Positions 16,327 to 25,062 of a stretch of 64,000 nt of DNA are shown piece after piece. How positions within the stretch are numbered: position 1 is the first letter of the stretch; the number at the start of each line of letters is the position of its first letter. The translations under genes and the position numbers were made by a program. The stretch covers positions 23,688 through 87,687 of the forward strand of contig CAZYBE010000013.1 of NCBI GenBank assembly GCA_964645765.1, written 5' to 3'. The notes below the pieces were generated by a model. The model was not told where the DNA came from and did no database searches. It worked only from the letters and a program-made list of their open reading frames with translations. The DNA comes from CAZGMN01 sp964645765 (lineage in GTDB: Bacteria > Acidobacteriota > Aminicenantia > Aminicenantales > Aminicenantaceae).

Positions 16327-19300
16327 ATGCCAAGACGGGAAGACATCAAATCCATCATGATCATCGGCTCAGGCCCGATCATCATCGGCCAGGCTTCTGA
16401 GTTCGATTACTCCGGAACTCAGGCTCTCAAGGCTTTAAAAGAAGAGCATTATAAGCTCATTCTGGTCAACTCCAACCCGGCGACAATTATGACCGACCCT
16501 GAGTTTGCAGACCGAACCTACCTTGAGCCCCTGACCGTCGAGTATTTGGAAAAAATAATAGAGAGAGAAAAGCCTGATGCGCTCCTGGCCACACTCGGCG
16601 GGCAGAAAGCTTTGAATTTATCCTTGGCGCTTGACGAGAAAGGTACTCTAAAGAAAAACGGAACCCAGCTCATCGGAGTCACTGCGAGCTCAATCAGGAA
16701 GGCAGAGGACCGCCTTCTTTTCCGCCGCTCGATGGAAAAAATCGGGCTTGAAGTCCCTGAATCAGGCTATGTTTCAAGCATGAAAGAGGCTGTGGACATC
16801 GTCAAGAGAATAAAATTCCCGGTTGTCATCCGCCCCTCCTTTACTTTGGGTGGAACAGGCGGCAACATCCTCAAGAACTGGGATGACTTCTATAAATTTG
16901 TTCCTCTCGGACTTGCCATCAGCCCCGTCTCAAAAGTCCTGATCGAGAAATCGATCATCGGCTGGAAAGAGTATGAGCTCGAGGTCATGAGGGATAAAAA
17001 GGATAACGTGGTCATCGTCTGCCCCATCGAAAACTTCGACCCGATGGGCGTGCATACCGGCGATTCGATCACAGTCGCTCCAGCCCAGACCCTGACGGAC
17101 AAGGAATACCAGAGGCTGAGGGATGCATCGATCTTGATCATGAGAGAGATCGGGGTCGAAACCGGAGGCTCGAACATCCAGTTTGCGGTCAATCCTGCGG
17201 ACGGACGGATGATGGTCATCGAGATGAACCCCAGGGTCTCCCGCTCTTCAGCTCTGGCTTCAAAAGCCACTGGTTTTCCCATTGCCAAGATGGCAGCCAA
17301 GCTGGCTGTGGGATACACCCTGGATGAAATCCTGAACGACATCACTAAGAAGACACCTGCCTGTTTTGAGCCGGCGATCGACTATGTTGTGGTCAAAATT
17401 CCCCGCTTTGCCTTCGAGAAATTCCCGGAAGAAGAGCCTTACCTGACCACCCAGATGAAGTCAGTCGGGGAGACGATGGCCATCGGTCGAACCTTCAAAG
17501 AGGCCTTACAAAAAGCCATCCGCGCCCTCGAGATAGACCGCTGGGGATTTGAGGAGAAGTTCAAGAAAAGCAGCAAAAAAATGCTGAAAGAAAGACTCGC
17601 TGTTCCCAATGCCGAAAGACTCTGGCTCATGGCTGACGCGCTCAGAGCAGGGGTCTCGGTGATAGAAATCTATAAACTTACTCAAATCGACCCCTTCTTT
17701 ATCCAGAATATCAAGGAAATCATCGATTTCGAGGAAGTCCTGAGAGCGGCGGGAAAAGAACGATTGAATCCCAATCTTCTGCGAAGGGCAAAGGAACTCG
17801 GGTTCTCTGACCGAAGACTCGGTTCTCTTTTAGGCTTGAGTGAAGATGAAGTGAGAAGAATAAGGGAGAGAGCCAAGGTGCTTCCCGTGTGGAAGGTCGT
17901 CGACACCTGTGCTGGTGAGTTCGAATCCGAAACTCCTTATTTCTACTCGACCTACGAGGAAGAGAACGAGGCTTCAGCCATCCCGCAGAAAAAAGCCATC
18001 ATCCTCGGCTCAGGGCCGAATCGCATCGGCCAGGGAATCGAGTTTGACTACTGCTGTGTTCATGGCGTTTTTGCTTTGAGAGACTTGGGCTACAAGGCCA
18101 TCATGATCAACTCCAACCCTGAAACAGTCTCGACTGATTACGATATTTCTGACCGCCTCTACTTCGACCCGGTCACACTGGAGGATGTCCTTTCCATTTA
18201 CCACAATGAGAAACCAGAAGGAGTCATCGCCCAATTCGGGGGACAGACTCCGCTCAAAATATCTGTCGGCCTCTGGAAAAACAAGGTGAGGATATTGGGG
18301 ACAAGCTCCCAGGCTATCGATGAAACTGAAGATCGGGAAAAATTCGATAATTTTTTAAAAAGATTGAATTTGTGCCGGCCGAGAAACGGCATGACAAAAA
18401 ACTCGTCCCATGCCCTTAAAATTGCAGCCAATATCGGCTATCCGGTTCTTGTCCGGCCTTCCTATGTCCTTGGAGGCCGGGCGATGAGAGTCATCCACGA
18501 CGAGGAGGAGCTCGAGAAATACATAAAATCCATCAAGGAATACTGCTCGGAGTATCCCATCCTCATCGATGAATTCATCGAAAACGCCGTTGAGCTGGAT
18601 GTCGACCTTCTCTGCGACGGCGAGGATGTCTATATCGGCGGCGTTATGGAGCACATCCAGGAAGCCGGTGTTCATTCCGGCGATGCGACCATGGTCACCC
18701 CTCCTTATTTTTCGCCTGACAGGGTGATCGAGGAGGTCAAGGCCCAGGTCACGCTCATGGCCAAGGAGCTTAAGATCATGGGCCTGATGAATGTCCAGGT
18801 TGCGGTCAAAGGAACAAAAATCTACATCTTGGAAGTCAATCCCAGGGCTTCAAGGACAGTCCCATTTCTCTCCAAGGCCACTGGAATTCCTCTGGCAAAG
18901 ATTGCCACCCGGCTGATTATGGGAGAGAAACTCAAGGAGATGAATATCAATCGCCGTCATTTAAGCCTATATGCTGTTAAGGAGGCTGTCTTCTCTTTTG
19001 ACAAGTTTCTGGAGGTTGACCCCATCCTCGGGCCTGAAATGCGCTCCACTGGTGAATCCATCGGAATCGACCATTCCTTTCCTCTTGCTTTTCTCAAAGC
19101 CGAGGAGGGAGCAGGATTCCATCTTCCACAAAAAGGAAGAGTCTTTGTCAGTGTTCCTGACGAAGACAAGCCAAGGATTATTCCCATCGTCGAGAAACTT
19201 GAGCGCCTCGGGTTCAAGCTGGTGGCAACCGAAGGAACAACCCAGTACCTCCGCCGACACGGATTCCGGGTGGACACCGTCGGCAAGGTCTTCAAGGAAA

Positions 19301-19530
19301 AGAGAAACATCCTTGAGTATATCAAAGAAGGAAAGGTGGGAATGATTTTTAACACCCCCTCCGGGACCTATGAAAGAAGCGATGCGCGCAAAATCAGGAC
19401 AGTCGCCTTTTCTTACCGCGTGCCCTGCTTTACCACCATCCCTTCAGCCAGCGCCGCCGTGAAAGCTATCGAGGTCCGGAAAAAATCCTCCCCTTCCCTC
19501 CTCTGCCTCCAGGATATTCATTCCAGCTAA
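16327..19530 (+). CDS. carB: Carbamoyl-phosphate synthase large subunit
   Basis: 1067 aa from ATG 16327. Two homologous ATP-grasp halves are clear. The first opens with IIGSGPIIIGQASEFDYSG and carries EMNPRVSRSSALASKATG. The second opens with ILGSGPNRIGQGIEFDYCC near residue 560 and carries EVNPRASRTVPFLSKATG. A C-terminal MGS-like allosteric domain (LGFKLVATEGTTQYL) follows. It makes carbamoyl phosphate from bicarbonate, ammonia and two ATP. Length is normal. No terminator is visible after the stop. Confidence 0.96.
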   Translation: MPRREDIKSIMIIGSGPIIIGQASEFDYSGTQALKALKEEHYKLILVNSNPATIMTDPEFADRTYLEPLTVEYLEKIIEREKPDALLATLGGQKALNLSLALDEKGTLKKNGTQLIGVTASSIRKAEDRLLFRRSMEKIGLEVPESGYVSSMKEAVDIVKRIKFPVVIRPSFTLGGTGGNILKNWDDFYKFVPLGLAISPVSKVLIEKSIIGWKEYELEVMRDKKDNVVIVCPIENFDPMGVHTGDSITVAPAQTLTDKEYQRLRDASILIMREIGVETGGSNIQFAVNPADGRMMVIEMNPRVSRSSALASKATGFPIAKMAAKLAVGYTLDEILNDITKKTPACFEPAIDYVVVKIPRFAFEKFPEEEPYLTTQMKSVGETMAIGRTFKEALQKAIRALEIDRWGFEEKFKKSSKKMLKERLAVPNAERLWLMADALRAGVSVIEIYKLTQIDPFFIQNIKEIIDFEEVLRAAGKERLNPNLLRRAKELGFSDRRLGSLLGLSEDEVRRIRERAKVLPVWKVVDTCAGEFESETPYFYSTYEEENEASAIPQKKAIILGSGPNRIGQGIEFDYCCVHGVFALRDLGYKAIMINSNPETVSTDYDISDRLYFDPVTLEDVLSIYHNEKPEGVIAQFGGQTPLKISVGLWKNKVRILGTSSQAIDETEDREKFDNFLKRLNLCRPRNGMTKNSSHALKIAANIGYPVLVRPSYVLGGRAMRVIHDEEELEKYIKSIKEYCSEYPILIDEFIENAVELDVDLLCDGEDVYIGGVMEHIQEAGVHSGDATMVTPPYFSPDRVIEEVKAQVTLMAKELKIMGLMNVQVAVKGTKIYILEVNPRASRTVPFLSKATGIPLAKIATRLIMGEKLKEMNINRRHLSLYAVKEAVFSFDKFLEVDPILGPEMRSTGESIGIDHSFPLAFLKAEEGAGFHLPQKGRVFVSVPDEDKPRIIPIVEKLERLGFKLVATEGTTQYLRRHGFRVDTVGKVFKEKRNILEYIKEGKVGMIFNTPSGTYERSDARKIRTVAFSYRVPCFTTIPSASAAVKAIEVRKKSSPSLLCLQDIHSS

Positions 19531-19620
19531 AGCCGAAATTGCATAATAGAACATTCACTAAAGCTTCTGGCAAACAAAAATGCTGAGCTCCTGGGCTTGA
19601 CATCCTAGATTGGTGTGACT

Positions 19621-19702
19621 TATCATCCCGAACCATGGGAGGAGAGAAAACTGCTTCAAGCAGGCTTACTCAGTCCGCCCAGTAGAAAAAGAAATTCTAT
19701 AG
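19621..19702. repeat. Diverged repeat A, copy 1 (upstream of the beta-lactamase-fold gene)
   Basis: About 80 noncoding bases that realign with 21420-21505 on the other side of the serine hydrolase gene. The first 31 bases match at 25 positions, and the stretch ending GAAATTC matches about 17 of 21. Both copies are in the same orientation. Confidence 0.55.
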
Positions 19703-19717
19703 GCAAGGAGGCAGATC

Positions 19718-21277
19718 ATGAGAGACAAGATGATTCCCATATTTCTCTGTTTTCTTCTTGGACTATTCATTCCTTTGCTTTCCCATCCGGAGCTAAAGAA
19801 ATCTTCTGACTGCCGCTGGGCAAACAAACCCTGCGATGTGAACAATTCCGATGATCAATTTGATAAGGTTCGAACCTTCATTAATGAGATAATGAAGAAG
19901 GACAGGATTGTCTCCCTAGCAGTGGCTGTGGCCAAAGACGGAAAAATCATTTGGGAAGAAGCTTTTGGCTGGGCCAACAAAGAAAAGGCACTCAAGGCAA
20001 CGCCTCAAACCATCTATGCCCTCGCTTCCATTTCAAAACCGATCACAGCGACCGGTTTGATGGTTCTCGTTGAACGCGGCCAAGTCAATCTCGATAGACC
20101 GGCCAATGATTATTTAGGTGCAGCTAAACTGCATGTCTATGTTGGCAATCCATCTGAAGTCACTGTAAGAAGAGTGCTCCAGCATACGGCCGGCCTCCCT
20201 ATGCACGGGAACATCTTTTTCGATACGGACACGAGCCGGCCGCCTGGCATGGAGGAATCCATCAGGCGTTATGGAATTATTGTCAATGACCCTGGCTCAG
20301 AATTCTATTATTCAAACTTTGGCTACGGGATCATCGATCATATCATTTCAACTGTCTCTCGAAAGCCATATGTCGATTTCATGAAGTCTGAAGTTTTTGA
20401 GCCTTTGGGACTTCGCCATACCTCAGCCCTCGTCGATCCGAGTCTCAAGGAATATGCCGCACAGAGCTATGACGAGCGGGGAACGGCTGTCAATCCTCTG
20501 GATTATGATCATCGGGGAGCGTCCGCTGTTTGCTCCAGTGCTCACGATCTTGTCCGCTTCGGAATGTTCCACTTGAAGAATCATCTCCCTGACCAGAAGC
20601 GAATCCTTAGCGACAAGAGTCTCGATATCATGCACGAGTCCTCTCTGGTCAAAACGCCGAACGCCGAACTCGGCGAGGTCTGGTATGGGCTGGGCTGGAG
20701 CGTCATTGATTTCGCTGGATACAGATTCTTGAGTCACTCCGGAGGAATGCCGGGAGTCACCACCCGTCTAACCATGATTCCTTCAGAAAATATTGCCGTG
20801 GCCGTCTTGAGCAATATCGGAATGTTAGAAACCTACGATCTATGGGATATCGAATGGAGAATATTTGAAGCTTTGATTCCCAAATTCCCCGCTCAACCTG
20901 AGATCCCGCCCAGTAAGACTGAGGAGTTCTCTCCACCAGAATCGATAAGAGGGGAATGGGCCGGCACCATAAAAACTTTTCAGGGTACTCTTCCTGCGAA
21001 ATTGATGATCACTGATAGCCGGGACATAAGACTTGAAATCGATGGGAAAGTCACTCGGCCTGTGCCCATCCAGACACCGCTCGGACCTTTGAGCTTTAAA
21101 GATGGGATCTTCCAGGGAGCATTTTTGGGCACAATCCCCACTGACGATTCCAAACGCTCTCCACATATTCTTTTTTTACGCCTGAAGCTTCGCGGGGATA
21201 AGCTCAATGGATTTGCCGCAACTGTCGCCATCAACAAGAAATTTGTGCTGCCTTATTGGATCGAACTGCAGAAGTAG
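19718..21277 (+). CDS. Secreted serine hydrolase, beta-lactamase (class C/PBP4*) family
   Basis: 519 aa, with AAGGAGG six bases before the ATG. A signal peptide covers about residues 1-22. The class C beta-lactamase-like domain (about 45-385) has all three active-site motifs: S-I-S-K near residue 104, Y-S-N near 197 and H-S-G-G near 339. A C-terminal beta-rich domain (about 400-515) is of the kind often appended to these peptidases/esterases. True antibiotic resistance is unlikely. D-aminopeptidase, esterase or peptidoglycan-related roles are more usual for this architecture. It stands alone, bracketed by two copies of a diverged repeat. Confidence 0.85.
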   Translation: MRDKMIPIFLCFLLGLFIPLLSHPELKKSSDCRWANKPCDVNNSDDQFDKVRTFINEIMKKDRIVSLAVAVAKDGKIIWEEAFGWANKEKALKATPQTIYALASISKPITATGLMVLVERGQVNLDRPANDYLGAAKLHVYVGNPSEVTVRRVLQHTAGLPMHGNIFFDTDTSRPPGMEESIRRYGIIVNDPGSEFYYSNFGYGIIDHIISTVSRKPYVDFMKSEVFEPLGLRHTSALVDPSLKEYAAQSYDERGTAVNPLDYDHRGASAVCSSAHDLVRFGMFHLKNHLPDQKRILSDKSLDIMHESSLVKTPNAELGEVWYGLGWSVIDFAGYRFLSHSGGMPGVTTRLTMIPSENIAVAVLSNIGMLETYDLWDIEWRIFEALIPKFPAQPEIPPSKTEEFSPPESIRGEWAGTIKTFQGTLPAKLMITDSRDIRLEIDGKVTRPVPIQTPLGPLSFKDGIFQGAFLGTIPTDDSKRSPHILFLRLKLRGDKLNGFAATVAINKKFVLPYWIELQK

Positions 21278-21304
21278 ATCGGCGATTACTTTTCATGACC
21301 TTCC

Positions 21305-21347
21305 CTTGGACCAGGCTCGGAGGTCTCTCGCATTTCCGGCACTTTTG
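21305..21347. repeat. Diverged repeat B, copy 1
   Basis: 43 bases align without gaps to 24504-24546 at 33 of 43 positions, including the block ATTTCCGGCA followed by TTTTG. Noncoding here. Confidence 0.5.
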
Positions 21348-21419
21348 AGCATCTCCGCGACCTTTTAGTCCGCTCTAAGCAATTTCGGTCTCAAATTAAT
21401 ATCCTCGCACATCATGTTT

Positions 21420-21505
21420 TATCACCCCTAATGATGGGACGAGAGAAAATTGGCATATGAACGCTCATTCACTCGGCGCAGCAGAAATCGAAATTCCTTC
21501 TATGA
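21420..21505. repeat. Diverged repeat A, copy 2
   Basis: Partner of 19621-19702 in direct orientation, located downstream of the serine hydrolase gene. Confidence 0.55.
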
Positions 21506-21689
21506 TGATGTGATGCAAGTACTTTTTTTCAGTCGAAGCCTCTGCGGCCAGCAGAAGTTCTTGATAGGCGACGAGATGCGGAGAGGCCTCCTCCGCTGAA
21601 AATGGCCGGTCAGGAGCTTTTGATGGCTGCCGAGAGCTCGGATGAGAATTCTTTATGCTCTTTTATTAACCAACCTAGTATTCTGTATC

Positions 21690-22676
21690 CTATTTTCTCT
21701 TCACCCTCGGTGCTCTGATCCACTTTCCGCTCCAAATGACAAGGTCTTTATCAAAATCCTTATCAGACTTCAATTCATAAATACCAGCTTCTGGATTTTT
21801 AGGATTATACTTCCAGTCCTCCTTCTTCCCATCCCGGCCGTAAGAGATAATAATATAATCCTTCTCTGTGCAACCTTTTATTCCCTCATAGACACCGTTA
21901 CATGCTTTTCCGGTGTAAACACTGAGACCGTTTCCCCAGTTATCTTCAACGGGAAGGACTTTAATGTAGAACGGAGATAAGGATTTATTGAATTCGCCTT
22001 TCCTGTCATACAGGCCTGCCTGTTTAGGTGGAATCCCGAAATCAGTCAAATAATCTGAAATGGCATTGTTGAGATAAAATATATCTTTCATGGAGATCAA
22101 TTGCTTGTCTTGTTTGGCTAATTCAGGAGTGTCTCCGCTGAAGTCTATGAGTTTTTTGTATCCTTCGATCAGCTTTTCTCTTTTTTCCTTGTTGTCCAGA
22201 TAGATGCGGAGATCGATAAGTTCGTGTGAGACTGCCTGAGTTAATTTGGCGATAGCGGCATTAGACCCTGCTCTTTCGATATCATATTCCTCTCCTTCGA
22301 TATCCTCGATAAATTTATTGATCGCTCCGAAGTAGAGTGGTTTCATGATGCCGCCATCATCTGGAGTAACTGGAGTAATAACACATTTCAGGACCATCAA
22401 AATCCTGTGGAATCGTTTGAAAAACGCGGCGTCAATCTGTCCCTGGGCTTTTGCTTTTTGAGCTTCCCGCATCATATCTGCCAGTGCTATATTCGTTTTT
22501 GCCATTACCGGTTCCCTATACTCAGCCAATTCCTTAAAGGTGGCGACAAGGGAATCCAGGAGTGCATAGCCCGCACTCTCTTCAGCGTTTGCAAAGGATA
22601 CAGTGGACGCCGCAAGATGCGGACCTAACATAAAAAGAAAAATGAGAATACATATGAAGATCACATTTCTTATCAT
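21690..22676 (-). CDS. Exported protein with GspG-like C-terminal region
   Basis: 328 aa, AAGGAGGT five bases before the ATG. Signal peptide about residues 1-22. The middle is helical. The C-terminal 130 residues resemble the major-pseudopilin (GspG) C-domain: FYLNNAISDYLTDFGIPP, then a D-x-WGNGLSVYTG motif and DYIIISYGRDGK. In GspG this part folds around calcium. There is no prepilin cleavage motif at the N-terminus, so it is a secreted protein borrowing the fold rather than a real pseudopilin. It is the last gene of an ECF sigma/anti-sigma operon, so probably a product under that sigma factor's control. Function unknown. Confidence 0.65.
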   Translation of the reverse strand: MIRNVIFICILIFLFMLGPHLAASTVSFANAEESAGYALLDSLVATFKELAEYREPVMAKTNIALADMMREAQKAKAQGQIDAAFFKRFHRILMVLKCVITPVTPDDGGIMKPLYFGAINKFIEDIEGEEYDIERAGSNAAIAKLTQAVSHELIDLRIYLDNKEKREKLIEGYKKLIDFSGDTPELAKQDKQLISMKDIFYLNNAISDYLTDFGIPPKQAGLYDRKGEFNKSLSPFYIKVLPVEDNWGNGLSVYTGKACNGVYEGIKGCTEKDYIIISYGRDGKKEDWKYNPKNPEAGIYELKSDKDFDKDLVIWSGKWIRAPRVKRK

Positions 22677-22694
22677 TTCTGACCTCCTTAATTT

Positions 22695-23282
22695 TTAGTC
22701 TTGTAAAAACGATCTTTGAAAATTGTTTTCTTTCCACAAAAATCCATTTTCCCTCTCGGTATTCAATCCTGAAGGCCCATTGTCTTCTGTTTCTCTGACT
22801 CGGGTTGCATTGAGAATGGCCTGACTGAAAATTCGTGGAATATCACTATCGGGAATATCTTCTCTTTGAATCGAATAGATGACTCGTTTGAGCGACCATT
22901 CAAATTCATAAATATTGTCCACGCCGCGCTGCGGCTCGACCTGAGCAATGCTTTGGCCAATCAGGAGCTCGTGAGCGTCGAATACTCGAGCCAGGGTCTT
23001 TTCAATAGCTCTGGCATCTCTCTCGTAAGGTGAGGGAGAAAATATCTGTGCGGCTATCCAGCCCATAACAACCAGAAGCAGGACTATGCCTGCAGCCATA
23101 ACCGGTTTTCGGAACCAGAAAATAGGAGGAATTAATGTTTTCGACTCCTCATCTATCCTCCGACTCAATCGAGACCGAAAATCTTCTTCTCGATAGCTTT
23201 GGAGAGCGCCTTCCTTTTCCTTTTGAATGAGATTATTGAATTCAAACAACTCTCTATGACTTGTATTGTTATTTTTTTTCAT
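22695..23282 (-). CDS. Single-pass membrane protein, probable anti-sigma factor
   Basis: 195 aa. A cytoplasmic N-terminal region of about 58 residues, one membrane helix at about 60-82 (PVMAAGIVLLLVVMGWIAAQIF), and a periplasmic domain of about 110 residues. No zinc-binding HxxxCxxC anti-sigma motif is present. The call rests on topology and on its start overlapping the end of an ECF sigma factor gene by 14 bp, the usual sigma/anti-sigma arrangement. It would hold the sigma factor until an envelope signal arrives. Confidence 0.6.
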   Translation of the reverse strand: MKKNNNTSHRELFEFNNLIQKEKEGALQSYREEDFRSRLSRRIDEESKTLIPPIFWFRKPVMAAGIVLLLVVMGWIAAQIFSPSPYERDARAIEKTLARVFDAHELLIGQSIAQVEPQRGVDNIYEFEWSLKRVIYSIQREDIPDSDIPRIFSQAILNATRVRETEDNGPSGLNTERENGFLWKENNFQRSFLQD

Positions 23283-23868
23283 TCTTCTCTCCCTTCATCT
23301 GAGCAAGGATGGCCTGGCAGGCTCGACCAAGTCTAGACTTGACGGTGCCTTCTTTAATCTTTAATGTTTCCGCGATCTCCTGGTAGGAGAGGTCACCGTA
23401 TTTCTTGAGAACAAAGACCTCTCTCAGCCTCTTTGGCAGTTGCTGGATGGAGATTTTTAGCGCACGAAGCTGCTCCTGATAGATCATTTGCGACTCTGGA
23501 GTCATGAGATCTACGGGTTCTTTCCCTGACTCAATAGAGGAGTCTCGATTGAGCCGATGTTTCTTCCTGAAGTCAAGACAGGTGTTTCTTGTTATCTTAA
23601 AAAGCCAGAACTTGGAGAGCTTTACTTCTTTTAATGTGCCGATATTTCTGTAAGCTTTCAGATAAACTTCTTGAGTCAGGTCTTGGGCGTCCGCTGCATT
23701 CCTGGAAAATCCGAGGCAAATCAAAAACACTTTTTTATGAAAGGTCATCAATTCCTCGAAGACCTTGGATTTTTTTCCTGTCACTGCAGTGTCTTGAATA
23801 AAAGAATACAAATGATTGCATCTCTTATCATATCCATTCCAGCTCAAAATTCCACTTGAGTTCTTCAT
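23269..23868 (-). CDS. RNA polymerase sigma factor, ECF family
   Basis: 199 aa. Region 2 is clear around residues 45-105 (NAADAQDLTQEVYLKAYRN, then FWLFKITRNTCLDFRKK). Region 4 is a helix-turn-helix at about 140-190 (LPKRLREVFVLKKYGDLSYQEIAETLKIKEGTVKSRLGRA, shown across two motifs). The N-terminus is some 20 residues longer than usual, so the start is not certain. The chosen ATG at 23868 lies just nine bases after the predicted transcript start of an ECF-type promoter. It directs RNA polymerase to a small regulon, probably beginning with its own operon. Confidence 0.9.
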   Translation of the reverse strand: MKNSSGILSWNGYDKRCNHLYSFIQDTAVTGKKSKVFEELMTFHKKVFLICLGFSRNAADAQDLTQEVYLKAYRNIGTLKEVKLSKFWLFKITRNTCLDFRKKHRLNRDSSIESGKEPVDLMTPESQMIYQEQLRALKISIQQLPKRLREVFVLKKYGDLSYQEIAETLKIKEGTVKSRLGRACQAILAQMKGEKNEKK

Positions 23869-23883
23869 CCTTCATTGACTAAA

Positions 23884-23908
23884 GACGACTGAAGACCTGC
23901 AACGTTCC
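23884..23908 (-). promoter_or_regulatory. ECF-type promoter of the sigma factor operon
   Basis: On the minus strand GGAAC (23908-23904), exactly 16 bases, then CGTC (23887-23884). This is the textbook ECF -35/-10 pattern with correct spacing, just upstream of the ECF sigma gene. It suggests positive autoregulation. Confidence 0.6.
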
Positions 23909-24028
23909 ATAAAAAAGAAAAAATGTTATTGATTTAAGCATGGAATATTTTTCTCCAAGGTGTCGACAGGCGCCGATATTTATCTGAAACTGGATAAGGG
24001 CATTAATTGATTATGTGAGCGCTTATGA

Positions 24029-24379
24029 ATCAGCCTTACTTTTTCATCTTTTGAGGAATGGGGCGAGTGGGTGCAGGAGGCTCTCCTCCTGAATGTCCGC
24101 CCGCCTGCAGGTCGTCTTCACCATCCCCAAAATGCTCCGGGTCTTCTTCAAGTACATCCGTAAGCTCCTCGAGGATCTCTGCCGCTTGGCCCTCCGCTCT
24201 TTGACCCGTTATTTCGAGGTTGTAACCGGGAGTGCACTTATGCCTGGTGTTGTCGCCATCATCCAGACCTTCGGGGACCATCCCTGACAAGGGCCAAGTC
24301 ACCGTCCGTTATTACGGCCTCTACGCCAATGCTCATCGGGGGAAGATCAAGAAGACGAACTTGGCGGCTTTCCCTCTCC
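24029..24379 (+). pseudogene. Decayed IS91-family transposase fragment
   Basis: Three reading frames give pieces of one IS91-type (Y2/rolling-circle) transposase in the right order. The first is an EEWGEWVQEALL-like segment (from about 24053). The second is QVVFTIPKMLRVFF...LMPGVVAIIQTFGD (about 24108-24275). The third is IPDKGQVTVRYYGLYANAH (about 24280-24345), where the family's C-terminal V-RYYG-YAN motif stands out. At least two frameshifts separate the pieces. The jump from QTFGD straight to IPDKGQ implies an internal deletion of the catalytic middle. The fragment runs into the scaffold gap, so its 3' end is unknown. Not functional. Confidence 0.7.
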
Positions 24380-24479
24380 NNNNNNNNNNNNNNNNNNNNN
24401 NNNNNNNNNNNNNNNNNNNNNNNNNNNNNNNNNNNNNNNNNNNNNNNNNNNNNNNNNNNNNNNNNNNNNNNNNNNNNNN
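24380..24479. other. Scaffold gap of 100 N
   Basis: Exactly 100 unknown bases, the standard placeholder for a gap of unestimated size. It lies within or beside the IS91 remnant, which is consistent with assembly breaking at a repeated element. Confidence 0.98.
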
Positions 24480-24503
24480 AATATTTTTCCTGATTTTCTT
24501 TCT

Positions 24504-24546
24504 CTTGGCTCGGGCGGAGAGATCTGTCGGATTTCCGGCAGTTTTG
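24504..24546. repeat. Diverged repeat B, copy 2
   Basis: Matches 21305-21347 at 33 of 43 positions, directly after the scaffold gap and next to the transposase remnant. Confidence 0.5.
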
Positions 24547-24608
24547 CCCCACGGACGGCTTCAACGATCCATCCACTCCCAGCCTAGCAGCCAAAAAATG
24601 ACTCCATC

Positions 24609-24637
24609 TTGACAAATCAAGTGTCTTTTAATAGATT
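24609..24637 (+). promoter_or_regulatory. Candidate sigma-70 promoter with small inverted repeat
   Basis: TTGACA (24609-24614), 17-bp spacer, TAGATT (24632-24637), ahead of the PEGA lipoprotein gene. The -35 lies in a short inverted repeat, CTTGA-CAAA-TCAAG, which could be an operator. Confidence 0.5.
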
Positions 24638-24663
24638 GAAATCCATAGAAGGAGAGGTGAATC

Positions 24664-25050
24664 ATGAAAAAATTTACAAGCACTTTCCTCATTGCGTCTT
24701 TATTTTTGTTGACTTCAAGCTGCGCCACAATTTTTAAGGGAAACTCAAGTAAGATAAATTTCAACTCGAATCCACAGGGCGCACAAATCTATGTGAATGG
24801 AAATTACATGGGTGATACTCCGATCCTCCTCAAGCTCGAATCGAAACAAGCTTACAATATTGAATTCAGGAAAGAAGGATATAAAACAAAGGCTTTTAAT
24901 ATTACCAATCATGTTGGAGTGGGCTGGATTGTCTTAGATGTTATCTTTGGTTTGGTTCCAGTCATTGTCGATGCGGCGACCGGCTCTTGGTATGAACTGG
25001 ATCAAAAGATTGTGAATGCCCTTTTAGAAAAGCAACAATCCCCGATTTAA
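24664..25050 (+). CDS. PEGA-domain lipoprotein
   Basis: 128 aa, good Shine-Dalgarno (GGAGAGGTGA). A lipoprotein signal peptide ends at the lipobox TSSC (Cys 20). A PEGA domain (about residues 30-80) is shown by FNSNPQGAQIYVNGNYMGDTP and the following EFRKEGYKT. A C-terminal hydrophobic Gly-rich segment (VGVGWIVLDVIFGLVPVIVDA) resembles those in envelope PEGA proteins that associate with the membrane. Surface-layer or envelope binding is the usual suggestion for PEGA. No specific role can be given. Confidence 0.8.
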   Translation: MKKFTSTFLIASLFLLTSSCATIFKGNSSKINFNSNPQGAQIYVNGNYMGDTPILLKLESKQAYNIEFRKEGYKTKAFNITNHVGVGWIVLDVIFGLVPVIVDAATGSWYELDQKIVNALLEKQQSPI

Positions 25051-25062
25051 ACGTCACTCAAT

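Larger units (their letters stand above)
21278..21689. other. Gene-free stretch with degenerate repeats
   Basis: No credible coding frame. It contains repeat A copy 2 and repeat B copy 1. The rest is unassigned, moderately GC-rich and looks like decayed sequence. Confidence 0.5.

Noticed and set aside
21642..21980. 112-residue + strand frame overlapping the GspG-like gene
   Set aside because: Antisense to a gene with a strong ribosome site, signal peptide and operon context. It has no recognisable features itself.
24259..24615. Open frames crossing the run of N
   Set aside because: Their length comes from unknown bases. No frame is continuous on both sides of the gap with meaningful protein sequence.
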